Shown here: piece by piece, positions 1 to 10,015 of the stretch
How the letters are laid out: every line of letters starts with the position of its first letter
Position numbering within the stretch: the first letter of the stretch is position 1
Source of the DNA: Burkholderiales bacterium
GTDB taxonomy: Bacteria; Pseudomonadota; Gammaproteobacteria; Burkholderiales; Casimicrobiaceae
DNA length: 54,618 nt
Assembly: GCA_020851235.1 (NCBI GenBank)
Contig: JADZDD010000001.1
Span: forward strand, 1-54,618
Direction: 5' to 3'
Notes under the pieces: model-generated
Database searches by the model: none
Seen by the model: only the letters and a program-made list of their open reading frames with translations
Told to the model about the DNA's origin: nothing
Made by a program: the position numbers and the translations under genes

Positions 1-123
1 AATCGGCCCGATGCCAATCACCGCTACATGACTCGCCCGGCGCTGCGCGACGAGATGGTCGCCAAGGGCTGGCTCGCCGAGGGCGACGGGCCGGAACTCG
101 TCGTCATGTGCGCGCCGCAGTAG
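1..123 (+). CDS. C-terminal fragment of a DUF5648-like protein
   Basis: The window opens inside a reading frame (frame 1) that encodes 40 residues and stops at TAG 121-123. The fragment contains NHRYMTRPALRDEMVAKGW followed by AEGDGPELVVMCAP. This resembles the closing repeat of DUF5648-type domains, found at the C-terminus of secreted proteins of betaproteobacteria (pattern NHRY-T-x-RD-MVAKGW-AEG-G---V-MC-P). The start, full length and function lie outside the window. The family call rests on a short motif recalled from the family, so it is moderate. Confidence 0.5.
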   Translation, partial: NRPDANHRYMTRPALRDEMVAKGWLAEGDGPELVVMCAPQ

Positions 124-228
124 CGCGTCGTCGCGGGGGTTTTCGGGCTCCGGCGCCCGGGCCGGCACTTCTGCGCAGCGCGAGGCCGCGTCATCGCACG
201 CTCGCGCGCCTGCGCGCTTGCACAAATA

Positions 229-262
229 ATTGAACGTCGTCTAAACTTGGGCGACGTTCAAT
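229..262. promoter_or_regulatory. Palindromic operator over the start of the TetR gene
   Basis: Perfect inverted repeat with 11-bp arms: ATTGAACGTCG at 229-239 and CGACGTTCAAT at 252-262, separated by 12 bp. The right arm runs into the ATG of the TetR gene at 261. This is the expected layout for an autoregulatory TetR operator. Protein binding is inferred. Confidence 0.65.
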
Positions 263-902
263 GAAATCCAGCTTACCCGACCCTGCCGCACCCGGTCGCC
301 GCGAACGGCGCCGCGCGGCCACGCTCGATCATGTCGCCCGCACGGGTACGCGGCTATTCGAGGCGCAAGGCTTCGAAGCCACGACGATGGAGCAGATCGC
401 GGCGGCGGCCGACGTCGCGAAGGGGACGTTGTACAACCACTTCCCGACCAAGGAAGCGGTGCTCGCGCATGGCATGCACCTCACGCTCGCCGATGACGCG
501 GCGCAGCTGCGAGCATTGCTCGAGCGGCCCGGGAGCTTCGAGGAGAAGCTCACGCGCCTGTTTGCCGCGTCGGCGCAGTGGGCCGAGGCGTATCGCGCAT
601 GGTTGCCGCCGTATTTCCGGCATCGCTTCCTGCACATCGACAGCGAGGTCGGCGCGGTCCGCGGCCAGGTGCCGCGCGACCTCGTCGCGGTCTATGCCGG
701 GCTCATCGGCGACGCGCAGGAGGGCGGTACGCTGCGCACCGACCTCGACGCCGAGCATCTCGCCACGCTCTTGCATCAGCTCTATTTCGGCGCGTTGATG
801 CGTTGGCTGACCGTGCCTGGCCGCGCGCTGGGTGACGAATTCGCTGCGGCGATCGAGCTCTTCGTGCGTGGTGCGGCGGCGCACGGCCGGCGCCCGCGAT
901 GA
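261..902 (+). CDS. TetR/AcrR family transcriptional regulator
   Basis: 213 aa. The N-terminal helix-turn-helix is typical of TetR: residues about 20-65 contain TRLFEAQGFEATTMEQIAAAA, then KGTLYNHFPTKEAVL. The C-terminal ligand domain is not assignable to a substrate. The start at 261 lies inside a perfect palindrome, so the protein probably represses its own transcription. The stop codon overlaps the start of the downstream glycosyltransferase by 4 bp (ATGA), so the two are almost certainly co-transcribed. The likely role is local control of that glycosyltransferase; the inducer is unknown. Confidence 0.85.
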   Translation: MKSSLPDPAAPGRRERRRAATLDHVARTGTRLFEAQGFEATTMEQIAAAADVAKGTLYNHFPTKEAVLAHGMHLTLADDAAQLRALLERPGSFEEKLTRLFAASAQWAEAYRAWLPPYFRHRFLHIDSEVGAVRGQVPRDLVAVYAGLIGDAQEGGTLRTDLDAEHLATLLHQLYFGALMRWLTVPGRALGDEFAAAIELFVRGAAAHGRRPR

Positions 903-2143
903 AGCTTTGCGTCGTCACCTACGGCACCGAGGGCGATGTGCGCCCGCTCGCCGCGCTATGCGCCGCACTGGATCGGCGCGGCCACACGACCGAGCTCCTC
1001 GCCGACGCGGCCACACTCGGCAGTGCGCAGTCGCTGGGTGTCGCGACACGCCCGCTTGCGGGTGACATCGCGGGCGACCGTGATGCAGCCGGCTCGATCG
1101 CGCACGTCGTGCGCAGCAACGAGGCAGGTGCGGTCGCGCGTGCGCTGGTCGGGATCGTCAACGCCCATACCGCGGCGTGGCTGCGACAGTCGGTCGAAGC
1201 CGCGCGCGATGCCGACGCCGTGCTCACCGCGGGGCTCGCGGGCTTCGTGGGTCTCGCGGCGGCCGAGGTACTGCGACGGCCGGTCATCGGCCTCGGCATG
1301 TTTCCGCTGACCCCGACGCGCGAGTTCGCGTATCCGTTCCTGCCGCCCGGCGTCGCCTGGCGCCCCCTCAACCGGCTGGGCTTTCACGTCATCAATGGCC
1401 TGCTCTGGCGGGCGATGCGCGCGCCGCTCAATCGCGCCCGTGCCGAAGCGTGCAACCTTCCGCCGCTGCGACGCATGCCCGCGAGCCACCCGATGCTCTA
1501 CGGGTTCTCGCCGACGCTGCTGCCGCGCCCGACCGACTGGCCCGAACAGGTGGAAGTGTGTGGCCAGTGGACGCTGCCGCAACCGCACTGGCGCCCGCCG
1601 GCCGCGCTCACCGCGTTTCTCGATGCCGGGCCACCGCCGGTGTACGTCGGTTTCGGCAGCATGGGGGGGTTCGACACCGACCGCCTGCGCGACGCGCTGC
1701 TCGGCGGGCTCGCCGGTCGGCGCGCGCTCTTCTATCCCGGCTGGAGCGGGATCGACGTGTCGACGCTGCCGGCAACGGTGCACGTGGTCGGCGATACCCC
1801 TCACGACTGGCTGTTTCCGCGCGTGGCCTGCGTCGTGCACCACGGGGGCTCGGGCACGACGCACTCGGCCGCTCGCGCCGGGGTGCCGTCGATCGTCGTG
1901 CCCTTCGCCGGCGACCAGCCGTTCTGGGCGCATCGCCTCGCCCTTGCCGGCGTTGCGCCGCGGGCCGTGCCCGGGGCGCGTTTTCGCGGCGACGATCTCG
2001 CCCGGGGACTCGCCTTTGCCGAACGCGCCGACGTGCGCGAGCGCGCGCGGTTGCTGGGCGCGACGCTCACGGCAGAGGATGGCGTCGGCCACGCGATCGC
2101 GGCGATCGAGCGCCATGTCGCGCGCGCGCGATGGCGCGAGTAA
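899..2143 (+). CDS. GT1-family glycosyltransferase (UDP-glucose:sterol/macrolide type)
   Basis: 414 aa. It has the two-domain GT-B layout of UGT/MGT glycosyltransferases. The N-terminus VVTYGTEGDVRPLAALCAAL is the acceptor-domain start seen in sterol- and antibiotic-type enzymes. The C-terminal donor-binding motif follows VYVGFGSMG and consists of HHGGSGTTHSAARAGVPSIV and then VPFAGDQPFWA. Such enzymes move a sugar from a nucleotide donor to a lipid or small hydrophobic acceptor. The gene overlaps the upstream TetR gene by 4 bp, which suggests an inducible modification or detoxification function. The acceptor cannot be read from the sequence. Confidence 0.8.
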   Translation: MKLCVVTYGTEGDVRPLAALCAALDRRGHTTELLADAATLGSAQSLGVATRPLAGDIAGDRDAAGSIAHVVRSNEAGAVARALVGIVNAHTAAWLRQSVEAARDADAVLTAGLAGFVGLAAAEVLRRPVIGLGMFPLTPTREFAYPFLPPGVAWRPLNRLGFHVINGLLWRAMRAPLNRARAEACNLPPLRRMPASHPMLYGFSPTLLPRPTDWPEQVEVCGQWTLPQPHWRPPAALTAFLDAGPPPVYVGFGSMGGFDTDRLRDALLGGLAGRRALFYPGWSGIDVSTLPATVHVVGDTPHDWLFPRVACVVHHGGSGTTHSAARAGVPSIVVPFAGDQPFWAHRLALAGVAPRAVPGARFRGDDLARGLAFAERADVRERARLLGATLTAEDGVGHAIAAIERHVARARWRE

Positions 2144-2171
2144 CGAAGTCCGCCGTCCGCGCTCCGCCCGC

Positions 2172-3701
2172 TCAGCCGACCGCGAGCGGCAACTTGCCGA
2201 TGCGCGCCTGCCACGTCCTTGGCGCCGTCTCGTGCACGCTGTGGCCGCTCGCGTCGACGGCGACGGTCACCGGCATGTCGCGCACGACGAACTCGTAGAT
2301 CGCCTCCATGCCGAGGTCCGCAAATCCCGCAACTCTCGCGGACTTGATGGCCTTCGCGACGAGGTAGGCCGCACCCCCGACCGCCGTCAGATAGGCGCTC
2401 TTGTGCTTGCGGATGGCCTCGATCGCAACCGGGCCGCGCTCGGCCTTGCCGACCATCGCGAGCAATCCTGTCTGCGCCAGCATCATTTCGGTGAACTTGT
2501 CCATGCGCGTGGACGTCGTCGGCCCGGCCGGGCCGACGATCTCATCGCGCACCGGGTCGACGGGGCCCACGTAGTAGATGACACGATTGCGGAGATCGAC
2601 CGGCAGACGCTCACCGCGGGAGAGCATTTCCTGGATGCGCTTGTGGGCCGCATCCCGCCCGGTGAACAGGCGACCGTTGAGCAGCAGCCGCTCACCCGAC
2701 TTCCAGCCGGCGACTTCCTCCGGCGTCAGCGTATCGAGATCGACCCGCCGGCTCTTCGCAAGATCGGGCGCCCAATGCACGTCCGGCCAAAGATCGAGTG
2801 AGGGTGCGTCGAGGTAGGTCGGACCCGAACCATCGAGCACGAAATGCGCGTGGCGCGTGGCGGCACAGTTCGGGATCATCGCAACCGGCTTCGAGGCCGC
2901 GTGCGTCGGATAGGTCCTGATCTTGACGTCGAGCACGGTCGTCAGGCCGCCGAGGCCTTGCGCACCGATGCCGAGCGCGTTGACCTTCTCGTAGAGCTCG
3001 ATGCGCAGTTCCTCGAGCCTGTCCTTCGGACCGCGCTCCAGGAGCTCGTACATGTCGATGTCATCCATCAGCGACTGCTTGGCGAGCAGCACCGCCTTCT
3101 CCGCCGTGCCGCCGACACCGATGCCGAGCATGCCCGGCGGGCACCATCCCGCGCCCATCGTCGGCACGGTGTCGAGCACCCAGTCCACGAGGTTGTCGCT
3201 CGGAGTGAGCATGGCGAGCTTCGCCTTGTTCTCGCTCCCGCCACCCTTGGCTGCGACGATCACGTCGACCTTGTCGCCGGGAACGATCTCGGCGTGGATC
3301 ACCGCGGGTGTGTTGTCGCGGGTATTGCGCCGGGTGAACAGTGGATCGTCGAGCACCGAGGCGCGCAGCACGTTGGCCGGATCCAGATAGCCCTGTCGCA
3401 CGCCCTCGTTGACCGCCGCATCGAGCGAGCTGCCCTCGAAGCCTTCCCAGCGCACGTCCATGCCGACGGTGAGGAACACGTTGACGATGCCCGTGTCCTG
3501 GCAAATCGGCCGATGGCCCTCGGCGCACATGCGCGAGTTCGTCAGGATCTGCGCGATGGCGTCCTTGGCGGCAGGACTCTCTTCCCTCGCGTAGGCGCGG
3601 GCGAGGTGTCGGATGAAGTCAGGCGGATGGTAGTAGCTGATGTACTGGAGCGCCGCGGCGACGCTCTCGACGAGGTCGGTCTTGCGGATCGTGGCAGTCA
3701 T
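2172..3701 (-). CDS. fumA: Class I fumarate hydratase
   Basis: 509 aa, about the length of single-chain class I (oxygen-sensitive, [4Fe-4S]) fumarases, in which the two subunits seen in archaeal and tartrate dehydratase-type enzymes are fused. Visible family blocks are GHRPICQDTGIVNVFLTVGM in the alpha part, AKGGGSENKAKLAMLTPSD, GAGWCPPGMLGIGVGGTAEK, and the beta-part block YYVGPVDPVRDEIVGPAGPT followed by TSTRMDKFTE. The enzyme interconverts fumarate and malate in the cytosol. It is convergent with the glycosyltransferase and divergent from the enoyl-CoA hydratase. A TATGAT hexamer at 3710-3715 (minus strand) just before the ATG may be the -10 element, giving a very short leader. The symbol is used generically for class I fumarase; L(+)-tartrate dehydratase is a less likely alternative. 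Confidence 0.9.
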   Translation of the reverse strand: MTATIRKTDLVESVAAALQYISYYHPPDFIRHLARAYAREESPAAKDAIAQILTNSRMCAEGHRPICQDTGIVNVFLTVGMDVRWEGFEGSSLDAAVNEGVRQGYLDPANVLRASVLDDPLFTRRNTRDNTPAVIHAEIVPGDKVDVIVAAKGGGSENKAKLAMLTPSDNLVDWVLDTVPTMGAGWCPPGMLGIGVGGTAEKAVLLAKQSLMDDIDMYELLERGPKDRLEELRIELYEKVNALGIGAQGLGGLTTVLDVKIRTYPTHAASKPVAMIPNCAATRHAHFVLDGSGPTYLDAPSLDLWPDVHWAPDLAKSRRVDLDTLTPEEVAGWKSGERLLLNGRLFTGRDAAHKRIQEMLSRGERLPVDLRNRVIYYVGPVDPVRDEIVGPAGPTTSTRMDKFTEMMLAQTGLLAMVGKAERGPVAIEAIRKHKSAYLTAVGGAAYLVAKAIKSARVAGFADLGMEAIYEFVVRDMPVTVAVDASGHSVHETAPRTWQARIGKLPLAVG

Positions 3702-3925
3702 GGCGGCCCATCATAGCGGATCGAGCGGCCCCACGGCGCCACCGCGGCAGCGTTGCGTCCGATGCCCGGCGCGGGGGGATCGCCACCGTCACCGTGGCTG
3801 CTCGCGCGTGCGCCTTGCGGAGCGCTTGCCGCACTGCGCTCGGCTACCATGGCACGGTGGCGCAGACGGCGGCGGCGCTGCGCGCAGGCAAGCCCGATTC
3901 GCTGCCAACCAAGGAGGCAAAGACC

Positions 3926-4717
3926 ATGGCTGAATCCCCTGTGCTGATCGACGTGGACCCGCGGGGCGTGGTGCAGGTCACGCTGAATCGTCCGCAAGTG
4001 AACAATGCCTACAACGGCGAGCTCATCGACGCGCTGTTGGGCGCCCTGGACGGGTTCGGGGCGATCAGGAACGCGCGCGCGCTGCTGCTGCGCGGCAACG
4101 GGCGCCACTTTCAGGCCGGCGCCGATTTGACGTGGATCAATGCCGTGCGCACGCAGAGCGTGGCTGCCAATCTGGCGGCGTCGCGCGCCACGGCCGAGGT
4201 CATCGATCGCCTGAACCACCTGCCGGTGCCGGTGGTGGCGCTGGTGCAGGGGGCGTGCTTTGGCGGCGCCACGGGCGTGGTGGCAGCAAGCGACGTGGTC
4301 CTCGCCGCGGAGGACGCCTTCTTCTCGATTGCCGAGGTACGCTGGGGGCTGCACGCGGCGATCATCATCCCGCAACTCAACGACGCCATGTCGGTGCGCC
4401 AGGTGCGTCGCTACGCGCTCACCGGCGAGCGCTTCGACGCGGCCGAGGCGCGGCGCATCGGTCTCGTGCACGAGGTGGTGCCGCGCGATCGCCTGGAGGC
4501 GCGCGGCGAGGAGGTCATCGCGCAGATCCTGCGCAATGGCCCCGCGGCGCTCGCGCAGACCAAGCAGCACGTGCTCGACCATGCGTTCGGCACGCTCGAC
4601 GCGGCCGCGCTGGACGAGCTCATCGAAAGCCACGCCACGACGCGCCGCACGGGCGAGGCGGCCGAAGGGTTGGCGTCGTTTGCCGAGAAGCGCGAGGCCG
4701 CCTGGGCGCCCCAATGA
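3926..4717 (+). CDS. Enoyl-CoA hydratase/isomerase family protein
   Basis: 263 aa with this start. The ATG at 3926 is chosen because AAGGAGG lies at 3911-3917; the open frame extends further upstream without family sequence. Crotonase-fold blocks are present: GRHFQAGADLTWI (CoA/oxyanion region), VQGACFGGATGVVAASDVVL, and the catalytic-loop block FFSIAEVRWGLHAAIIIPQL with a glutamate, followed by LTGERFDAAEARRIGLVHEV. The subtype resembles methylglutaconyl- or general enoyl-CoA hydratases. It precedes the TRAP/itaconate-type operon by 317 bp on the same strand and may be transcribed separately. Substrate unknown. Confidence 0.85.
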   Translation: MAESPVLIDVDPRGVVQVTLNRPQVNNAYNGELIDALLGALDGFGAIRNARALLLRGNGRHFQAGADLTWINAVRTQSVAANLAASRATAEVIDRLNHLPVPVVALVQGACFGGATGVVAASDVVLAAEDAFFSIAEVRWGLHAAIIIPQLNDAMSVRQVRRYALTGERFDAAEARRIGLVHEVVPRDRLEARGEEVIAQILRNGPAALAQTKQHVLDHAFGTLDAAALDELIESHATTRRTGEAAEGLASFAEKREAAWAPQ

Positions 4718-6024
<1,307 letters not shown>

Positions 6025-6066
6025 CCGCACGGGCACGGGGTCAGCGGCGCTGGCCCCGTCGACACC

Positions 6067-6600
6067 ATGCGCTGGCTCGAGCACCTCGAAGAAGGCCTCG
6101 TCGCCTTCCTGATGGCGGCGATGACGATGATCACCTTCATGCAGGTGGTCGCGCGCTACGTCTTCAACTACAGCTTCGTCTGGGCTCTCGAGGTCACCGG
6201 CGTGCTGTTCGCGTGGCTGATCTTCATCGGCATGTCGTACGGCGTGCGGGTTGGCGCGCACATCGGCGTGGACGCGCTGGTCAAGACCCTGGGCGCCAGC
6301 GCCCAGCGCGCGGTTGCGATCGTGATGACGCTGCTGTGCATCGTCTACGCGGCGATCTTCACGGTCGGCGGCTATCTCTACGTGCGCAAGATCTACGACG
6401 TCGGCATCCTGATGCAGGACGTCCCGATCGCGCAGTGGATCCCGCGGTTGATCCTGCCGCTCGGATTCCTGCTGTTGACCGTCCGCTTCCTCCAGGCGCT
6501 GTACCGGCTTGCCACCGGCAAGGAGGCGCACCTCATCAGCGATGAGGTCGAGGACGCGCTCAAGCTCTACGACGAGTCCGGAGAGGAGACGCGGCGATGA
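6067..6600 (+). CDS. dctQ: TRAP transporter small permease DctQ
   Basis: 177 aa membrane protein with four predicted transmembrane helices, the usual count for the small TRAP subunit. Helices are visible at about residues 12-33, 41-60, 82-107 and 122-145. The ALEVTGVLFAWLIFIGMSYG block is characteristic. It lies 42 bp after dctP and overlaps dctM by 4 bp (ATGA). The protein joins the large permease in the inner membrane. The C-terminal tail after the last helix is hydrophilic and cytoplasmic in type. Confidence 0.88.
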   Translation: MRWLEHLEEGLVAFLMAAMTMITFMQVVARYVFNYSFVWALEVTGVLFAWLIFIGMSYGVRVGAHIGVDALVKTLGASAQRAVAIVMTLLCIVYAAIFTVGGYLYVRKIYDVGILMQDVPIAQWIPRLILPLGFLLLTVRFLQALYRLATGKEAHLISDEVEDALKLYDESGEETRR

Positions 6601-7874
6601 CCACGCTGGCGCTCTTCGTGCTCTTGTTCGTGTTCATGTTCCTGGGCATGCCGGTGGCGATCGCGCTCGGGCTTTCGTCGCTGCTGACGATCCTGTTCTT
6701 TGCGCAGGACTCGCTCGCCTCGCTGTCGCTCAAGCTGTTCGAGACTGCCGAGCACTACACGCTGCTCGCGATCCCGTTCTTCATTCTGGGCGGCGCGTTC
6801 ATGACCACCGGTGGCGTGGCGAAGCGGATGATCCGCTTTGCGAACGCCTGCGTCGGGCATCTGCGCGGTGGCCTGGCCATGGCGTCGGTGATGGCATGCA
6901 TGCTGTTTGCCGCAGTGTCGGGCTCGTCGCCGGCGACCGTCGTCGCCGTCGGGTCGATCGTGATCACCGGGATGGTGCGTGCCGGCTATTCGCAGGGTTT
7001 CGCCGCCGGCGTGATCTGCAATGCGGGAACGCTCGGCATCCTGATCCCGCCTTCGATCGTCATGGTGGTCTACGGCGCCGTGACCGAGACCTCGGTGGGG
7101 AAGCTCTTCATGGCCGGCGTGATCCCGGGAATCCTCCTCGGTGTCCTGCTCATGGTGGTGATCTACTTCCGCGCCCGCGCGACCAACCTCCCCAGGCAAC
7201 CCCGCGCGACGCTGCGCGAGGTGCTGACGTCGGGGCGCGACTCGTTGTGGGGTCTGCTGCTCATCGTGATCATCCTGGGTGGGATCTACGGCGGCGTGTT
7301 CACGCCGACCGAAGCCGCCGCCGTGGCCGCCGTCTACGCGTTCGTGATCGCCGTGTTCGTCTACCGCGACATCGGCATGCGGCAGGTGCCGGAGGTGCTC
7401 GTCGACGCCGGCAAGGTCACGGTGATGCTGATGTTCATCATCGCCAATGCGCTCCTTTTCGCGCACGTGTTGACGACCGAGCGCATTCCGCAACAGATCG
7501 CCCAGACGATCGTGAGCTGGGGGATGTCGGGCTGGCAATTCCTGATCGTCGCCAACATCCTGCTGCTGATCGCCGGCATGTTCATGGAGCCGACCGGCAT
7601 CATCCTGATCCTGGCGCCGATCCTGTTCCCGATCGCGACACAACTGGGCATCGACCCGGTGCACCTGGGCATCATCATGGTGGTGAACCTGGAGATCGGC
7701 ATGGTGACACCACCGGTGGGCCTCAACCTTTTCGTGACCGCGGGAATCACCAAGATGTCGATCGGTGCGGTCATGCGGGCTGCGTTGCCGTGGACGCTGG
7801 TGCTGCTCGCGTTCCTCGTCATGGTGACCTACGTGCCGGCGATTTCGCTGTTCCTGCCCAATCTGTTCGGCTGA
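6597..7874 (+). CDS. dctM: TRAP transporter large permease DctM
   Basis: 425 aa, the standard DctM length, hydrophobic throughout. Family signatures are MFLGMPVAIALGLSSLLTIL at the N-terminus, IPFFILGGAFMTTGGVAKRM, AAVSGSSPATVVAVGSIVI, and near the C-terminus GMVTPPVGLNLFVTAGITKM. This is the ion-coupled channel subunit (usually Na+-driven) of the TRAP transporter in the inner membrane. It overlaps dctQ by 4 bp and is followed 73 bp later by the hydratase gene, which suggests one transcript. Confidence 0.92.
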   Translation: MTTLALFVLLFVFMFLGMPVAIALGLSSLLTILFFAQDSLASLSLKLFETAEHYTLLAIPFFILGGAFMTTGGVAKRMIRFANACVGHLRGGLAMASVMACMLFAAVSGSSPATVVAVGSIVITGMVRAGYSQGFAAGVICNAGTLGILIPPSIVMVVYGAVTETSVGKLFMAGVIPGILLGVLLMVVIYFRARATNLPRQPRATLREVLTSGRDSLWGLLLIVIILGGIYGGVFTPTEAAAVAAVYAFVIAVFVYRDIGMRQVPEVLVDAGKVTVMLMFIIANALLFAHVLTTERIPQQIAQTIVSWGMSGWQFLIVANILLLIAGMFMEPTGIILILAPILFPIATQLGIDPVHLGIIMVVNLEIGMVTPPVGLNLFVTAGITKMSIGAVMRAALPWTLVLLAFLVMVTYVPAISLFLPNLFG

Positions 7875-7926
7875 CCTCGGATTGGACCCTCTCGACCTCG
7901 ATCCCACGATCCTGACGGCGTCTGGC

Positions 7927-7952
7927 GTGAAGCCATGAGGTGAAGCCATGAG
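7927..7952 (+). repeat. 13-bp tandem duplication covering a start codon
   Basis: GTGAAGCCATGAG occurs twice back to back (7927-7939 and 7940-7952). The second copy carries the ATG (7948) of the MaoC-type hydratase. The first copy carries ATG-AGG-TGA, a two-codon frame that stops just before the real start. Confidence 0.85.
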
Positions 7953-8820
7953 TTCGTCCCGTCTGGCCCCCGAGTCGAATCCCTGGCGCGATTGGATCGG
8001 CCGCACCGAGACGCACGTCGAGTCGGTGACCGCGATGCCGCAGGTCGCGCTCTCGGCGACACTCGACCGTGACGACGCGCGCCCCGTCCCCGGCAGCGAG
8101 GTGCCGCCGCTGTGGCATTGGCTGTACTTCGCGCCGATCGCGAGGGCGCGCGACCTCGGCCCGGACGGTCACCCCAAGCGCGGCGGCTTCCTGCCGCCGG
8201 TGCCACTGCCGCGGCGCATGTGGGCGGGCGGACGGCTCAGCTTCGCGCACGCGCTGCGCGTCGGCGACGAGGTCAAGCGCACCTCGCGCATTGCCGACGT
8301 GACGACGAAGCAAGGACGCACCGGGCAACTCGTGTTCGTCACCGTGCACCACGAACTGGCGGATGCGCGCGGTGTGGCGGTCACCGAGGAACACGACATC
8401 GTCTACCGCGACATGCCGCCGCCGGACGCGGCTTCGCCTTCCGCCAAGCCGGCGCCCGCGCCCACGGGCGAGCAGTACGCGCGCGAGATCGTCCCCGACC
8501 CGGTGCTGCTGTTCCGCTATTCGGCGCTGACCTTCAACGGTCACCGCATCCACTACGACCGCAGCTACGTCACCGGCGTGGAGGGCTACCCGGGGCTCGT
8601 CGTCCATGGTCCGCTCATCGCCACACTGCTGCTCGACAACCTGCGCCGCCATCACCCCGACGCGCACGTGAAGGCGTTCCGGTTCCGTGCGGTGAGCCCA
8701 CTCTTCGACATCCACCGCTTCACCGTGTGCGGCCGCGCCGACGATCCGCAGCATCACGCGCTGTGGGCGCGCAACCACGAAGGCGCGCTGGCGATGGACG
8801 CCACCGCCGAAATCGCCTGA
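7948..8820 (+). CDS. ich: MaoC/hot-dog-fold dehydratase, probable itaconyl-CoA (mesaconyl-C4-CoA type) hydratase
   Basis: 290 aa. It belongs to the double hot-dog 'FAS1-like dehydratase' group that includes itaconyl-CoA hydratase and mesaconyl-C4-CoA hydratase. Visible blocks are HWLYFAPIARARDLGPDGHP in the N-terminal half. In the C-terminal half is the catalytic region LLFRYSALTFNGHRIHYDRS followed by YPGLVVHGPL, with the Asp/His pair of hydratase-2 enzymes. It would add water to an unsaturated C5-dicarboxyl-CoA, giving citramalyl-CoA if the substrate is itaconyl-CoA. The neighbours (CaiB-type transferase, CitE lyase, acyl-CoA dehydrogenase, MmgE/PrpD, TRAP) match the Pseudomonas itaconate operon. 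The specific substrate is inferred from that context; mesaconyl-C4-CoA is the main alternative. Confidence 0.75.
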   Translation: MSSSRLAPESNPWRDWIGRTETHVESVTAMPQVALSATLDRDDARPVPGSEVPPLWHWLYFAPIARARDLGPDGHPKRGGFLPPVPLPRRMWAGGRLSFAHALRVGDEVKRTSRIADVTTKQGRTGQLVFVTVHHELADARGVAVTEEHDIVYRDMPPPDAASPSAKPAPAPTGEQYAREIVPDPVLLFRYSALTFNGHRIHYDRSYVTGVEGYPGLVVHGPLIATLLLDNLRRHHPDAHVKAFRFRAVSPLFDIHRFTVCGRADDPQHHALWARNHEGALAMDATAEIA

Positions 8821-8839
8821 AGTCGACCCTGACACGATC

Positions 8840-10003
8840 ATGATCAAGCACCAGCCCGACCCCTACCAGGACATCCGCGACGCGGTGCGCGCGCTGTGCG
8901 CCGAGTTTCCCGACGAGTACCACCGCAAGGTCGACGAGGTGCGCGGCTACCCCGAGGCGTTCGTCGATGCGCTCACCCGGGCGGGCTGGCTCGCCGCGCT
9001 CATTCCGCAGGAGTACGGCGGCTCGGGCTTGGGACTCGCCGAGGCGAGCGTGATCATGGAGGAGATCAACCGTTGCGGCGGCAATTCCGGTGCCTGCCAC
9101 GGTCAGATGTACAACATGGGGACGCTGCTGCGCCACGGCTCGGATGAGCAGAAGCGCCGGTACCTCCCCAGGATCGCGAGCGGCGACCTTCGCCTGCAGT
9201 CGATGGGGGTCACCGAGCCCACGACCGGCACCGACACGACCAAGATCAAGACCACCGCGGTGAAGAAGGGCGACCGCTACGTCGTCAACGGCCAGAAGGT
9301 GTGGATCTCGCGCGTGCAGCACTCCGACTTGATGATCCTGCTCGCCCGCACGACGCCGCTGCCCGAGGTGCGGCGGAAGTCGGAGGGCATGTCGATTTTC
9401 ATCGTCGACCTGCACCAGTCGATCGGTCACGGGCTCACGGTACGTCCGATCGCCAACATGGTGAACCACGAGACCAACGAGCTCTTCTTCGAGAACCTCG
9501 AGATTCCGGCCGAGAACCTGATCGGACAGGAGGGCAAGGGATTCAAGTACATCCTCGACGGCTTGAATGCCGAGCGCACGCTGATCGCCGCCGAGTGCAT
9601 CGGCGACGGCTACTGGTTCATCGACCGCATCGCGAAGTACGCGAACGAGCGGGTCGTGTTCGGGCGGCCGATCGGCCAGAACCAGGGCGTGCAGTTTCCG
9701 ATCGCGGAAGCCTACATCGAGGTCGAGGCGGCGAACCTCATGCGCTTCAAGGCCTGCGAGCTGTTCGATGCGCACAAGCCCTGCGGGGCTGAGGCGAACA
9801 TGGCGAAGTACCTCGCGGCCAAGGCCTCGTGGGAGGCGGCCAACGTCTGCCTGCAGTTCCACGGCGGATTCGGCTTCGCCCACGAGTACGACGTCGAGCG
9901 CAAGTTCCGCGAGACGCGCCTGTACCAGGTCGCGCCGATCTCGACCAACCTCGTCCTGTCGCACATCGCCGAGCACACGCTCGGGCTGCCGCGTTCGTTC
10001 TGA
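8840..10003 (+). CDS. Acyl-CoA dehydrogenase family protein
   Basis: 387 aa FAD enzyme of the acyl-CoA dehydrogenase family. Blocks seen are IPQEYGGSGLGLAEASVIME, the flavin-binding MGVTEPTTGTDTTKIKTTAV and VNGQKVWISRVQHSDL, then FGRPIGQNQGVQFPIAEAYI and FHGGFGFAHEYDVERKFRET. A glutamate in GLNAERTLIAAE sits where isovaleryl-CoA-type enzymes keep their catalytic base; the alternative C-terminal glutamate position (RLYQVAPIST) has none. It lies 19 bp after the hydratase. A dehydrogenase of this type is part of the Pseudomonas itaconate operon, where its exact role is not settled. Here it may oxidise a saturated relative such as methylsuccinyl-CoA. Confidence 0.85.
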   Translation: MIKHQPDPYQDIRDAVRALCAEFPDEYHRKVDEVRGYPEAFVDALTRAGWLAALIPQEYGGSGLGLAEASVIMEEINRCGGNSGACHGQMYNMGTLLRHGSDEQKRRYLPRIASGDLRLQSMGVTEPTTGTDTTKIKTTAVKKGDRYVVNGQKVWISRVQHSDLMILLARTTPLPEVRRKSEGMSIFIVDLHQSIGHGLTVRPIANMVNHETNELFFENLEIPAENLIGQEGKGFKYILDGLNAERTLIAAECIGDGYWFIDRIAKYANERVVFGRPIGQNQGVQFPIAEAYIEVEAANLMRFKACELFDAHKPCGAEANMAKYLAAKASWEAANVCLQFHGGFGFAHEYDVERKFRETRLYQVAPISTNLVLSHIAEHTLGLPRSF

Positions 10004-10015
10004 AGGAGGCGCTCC

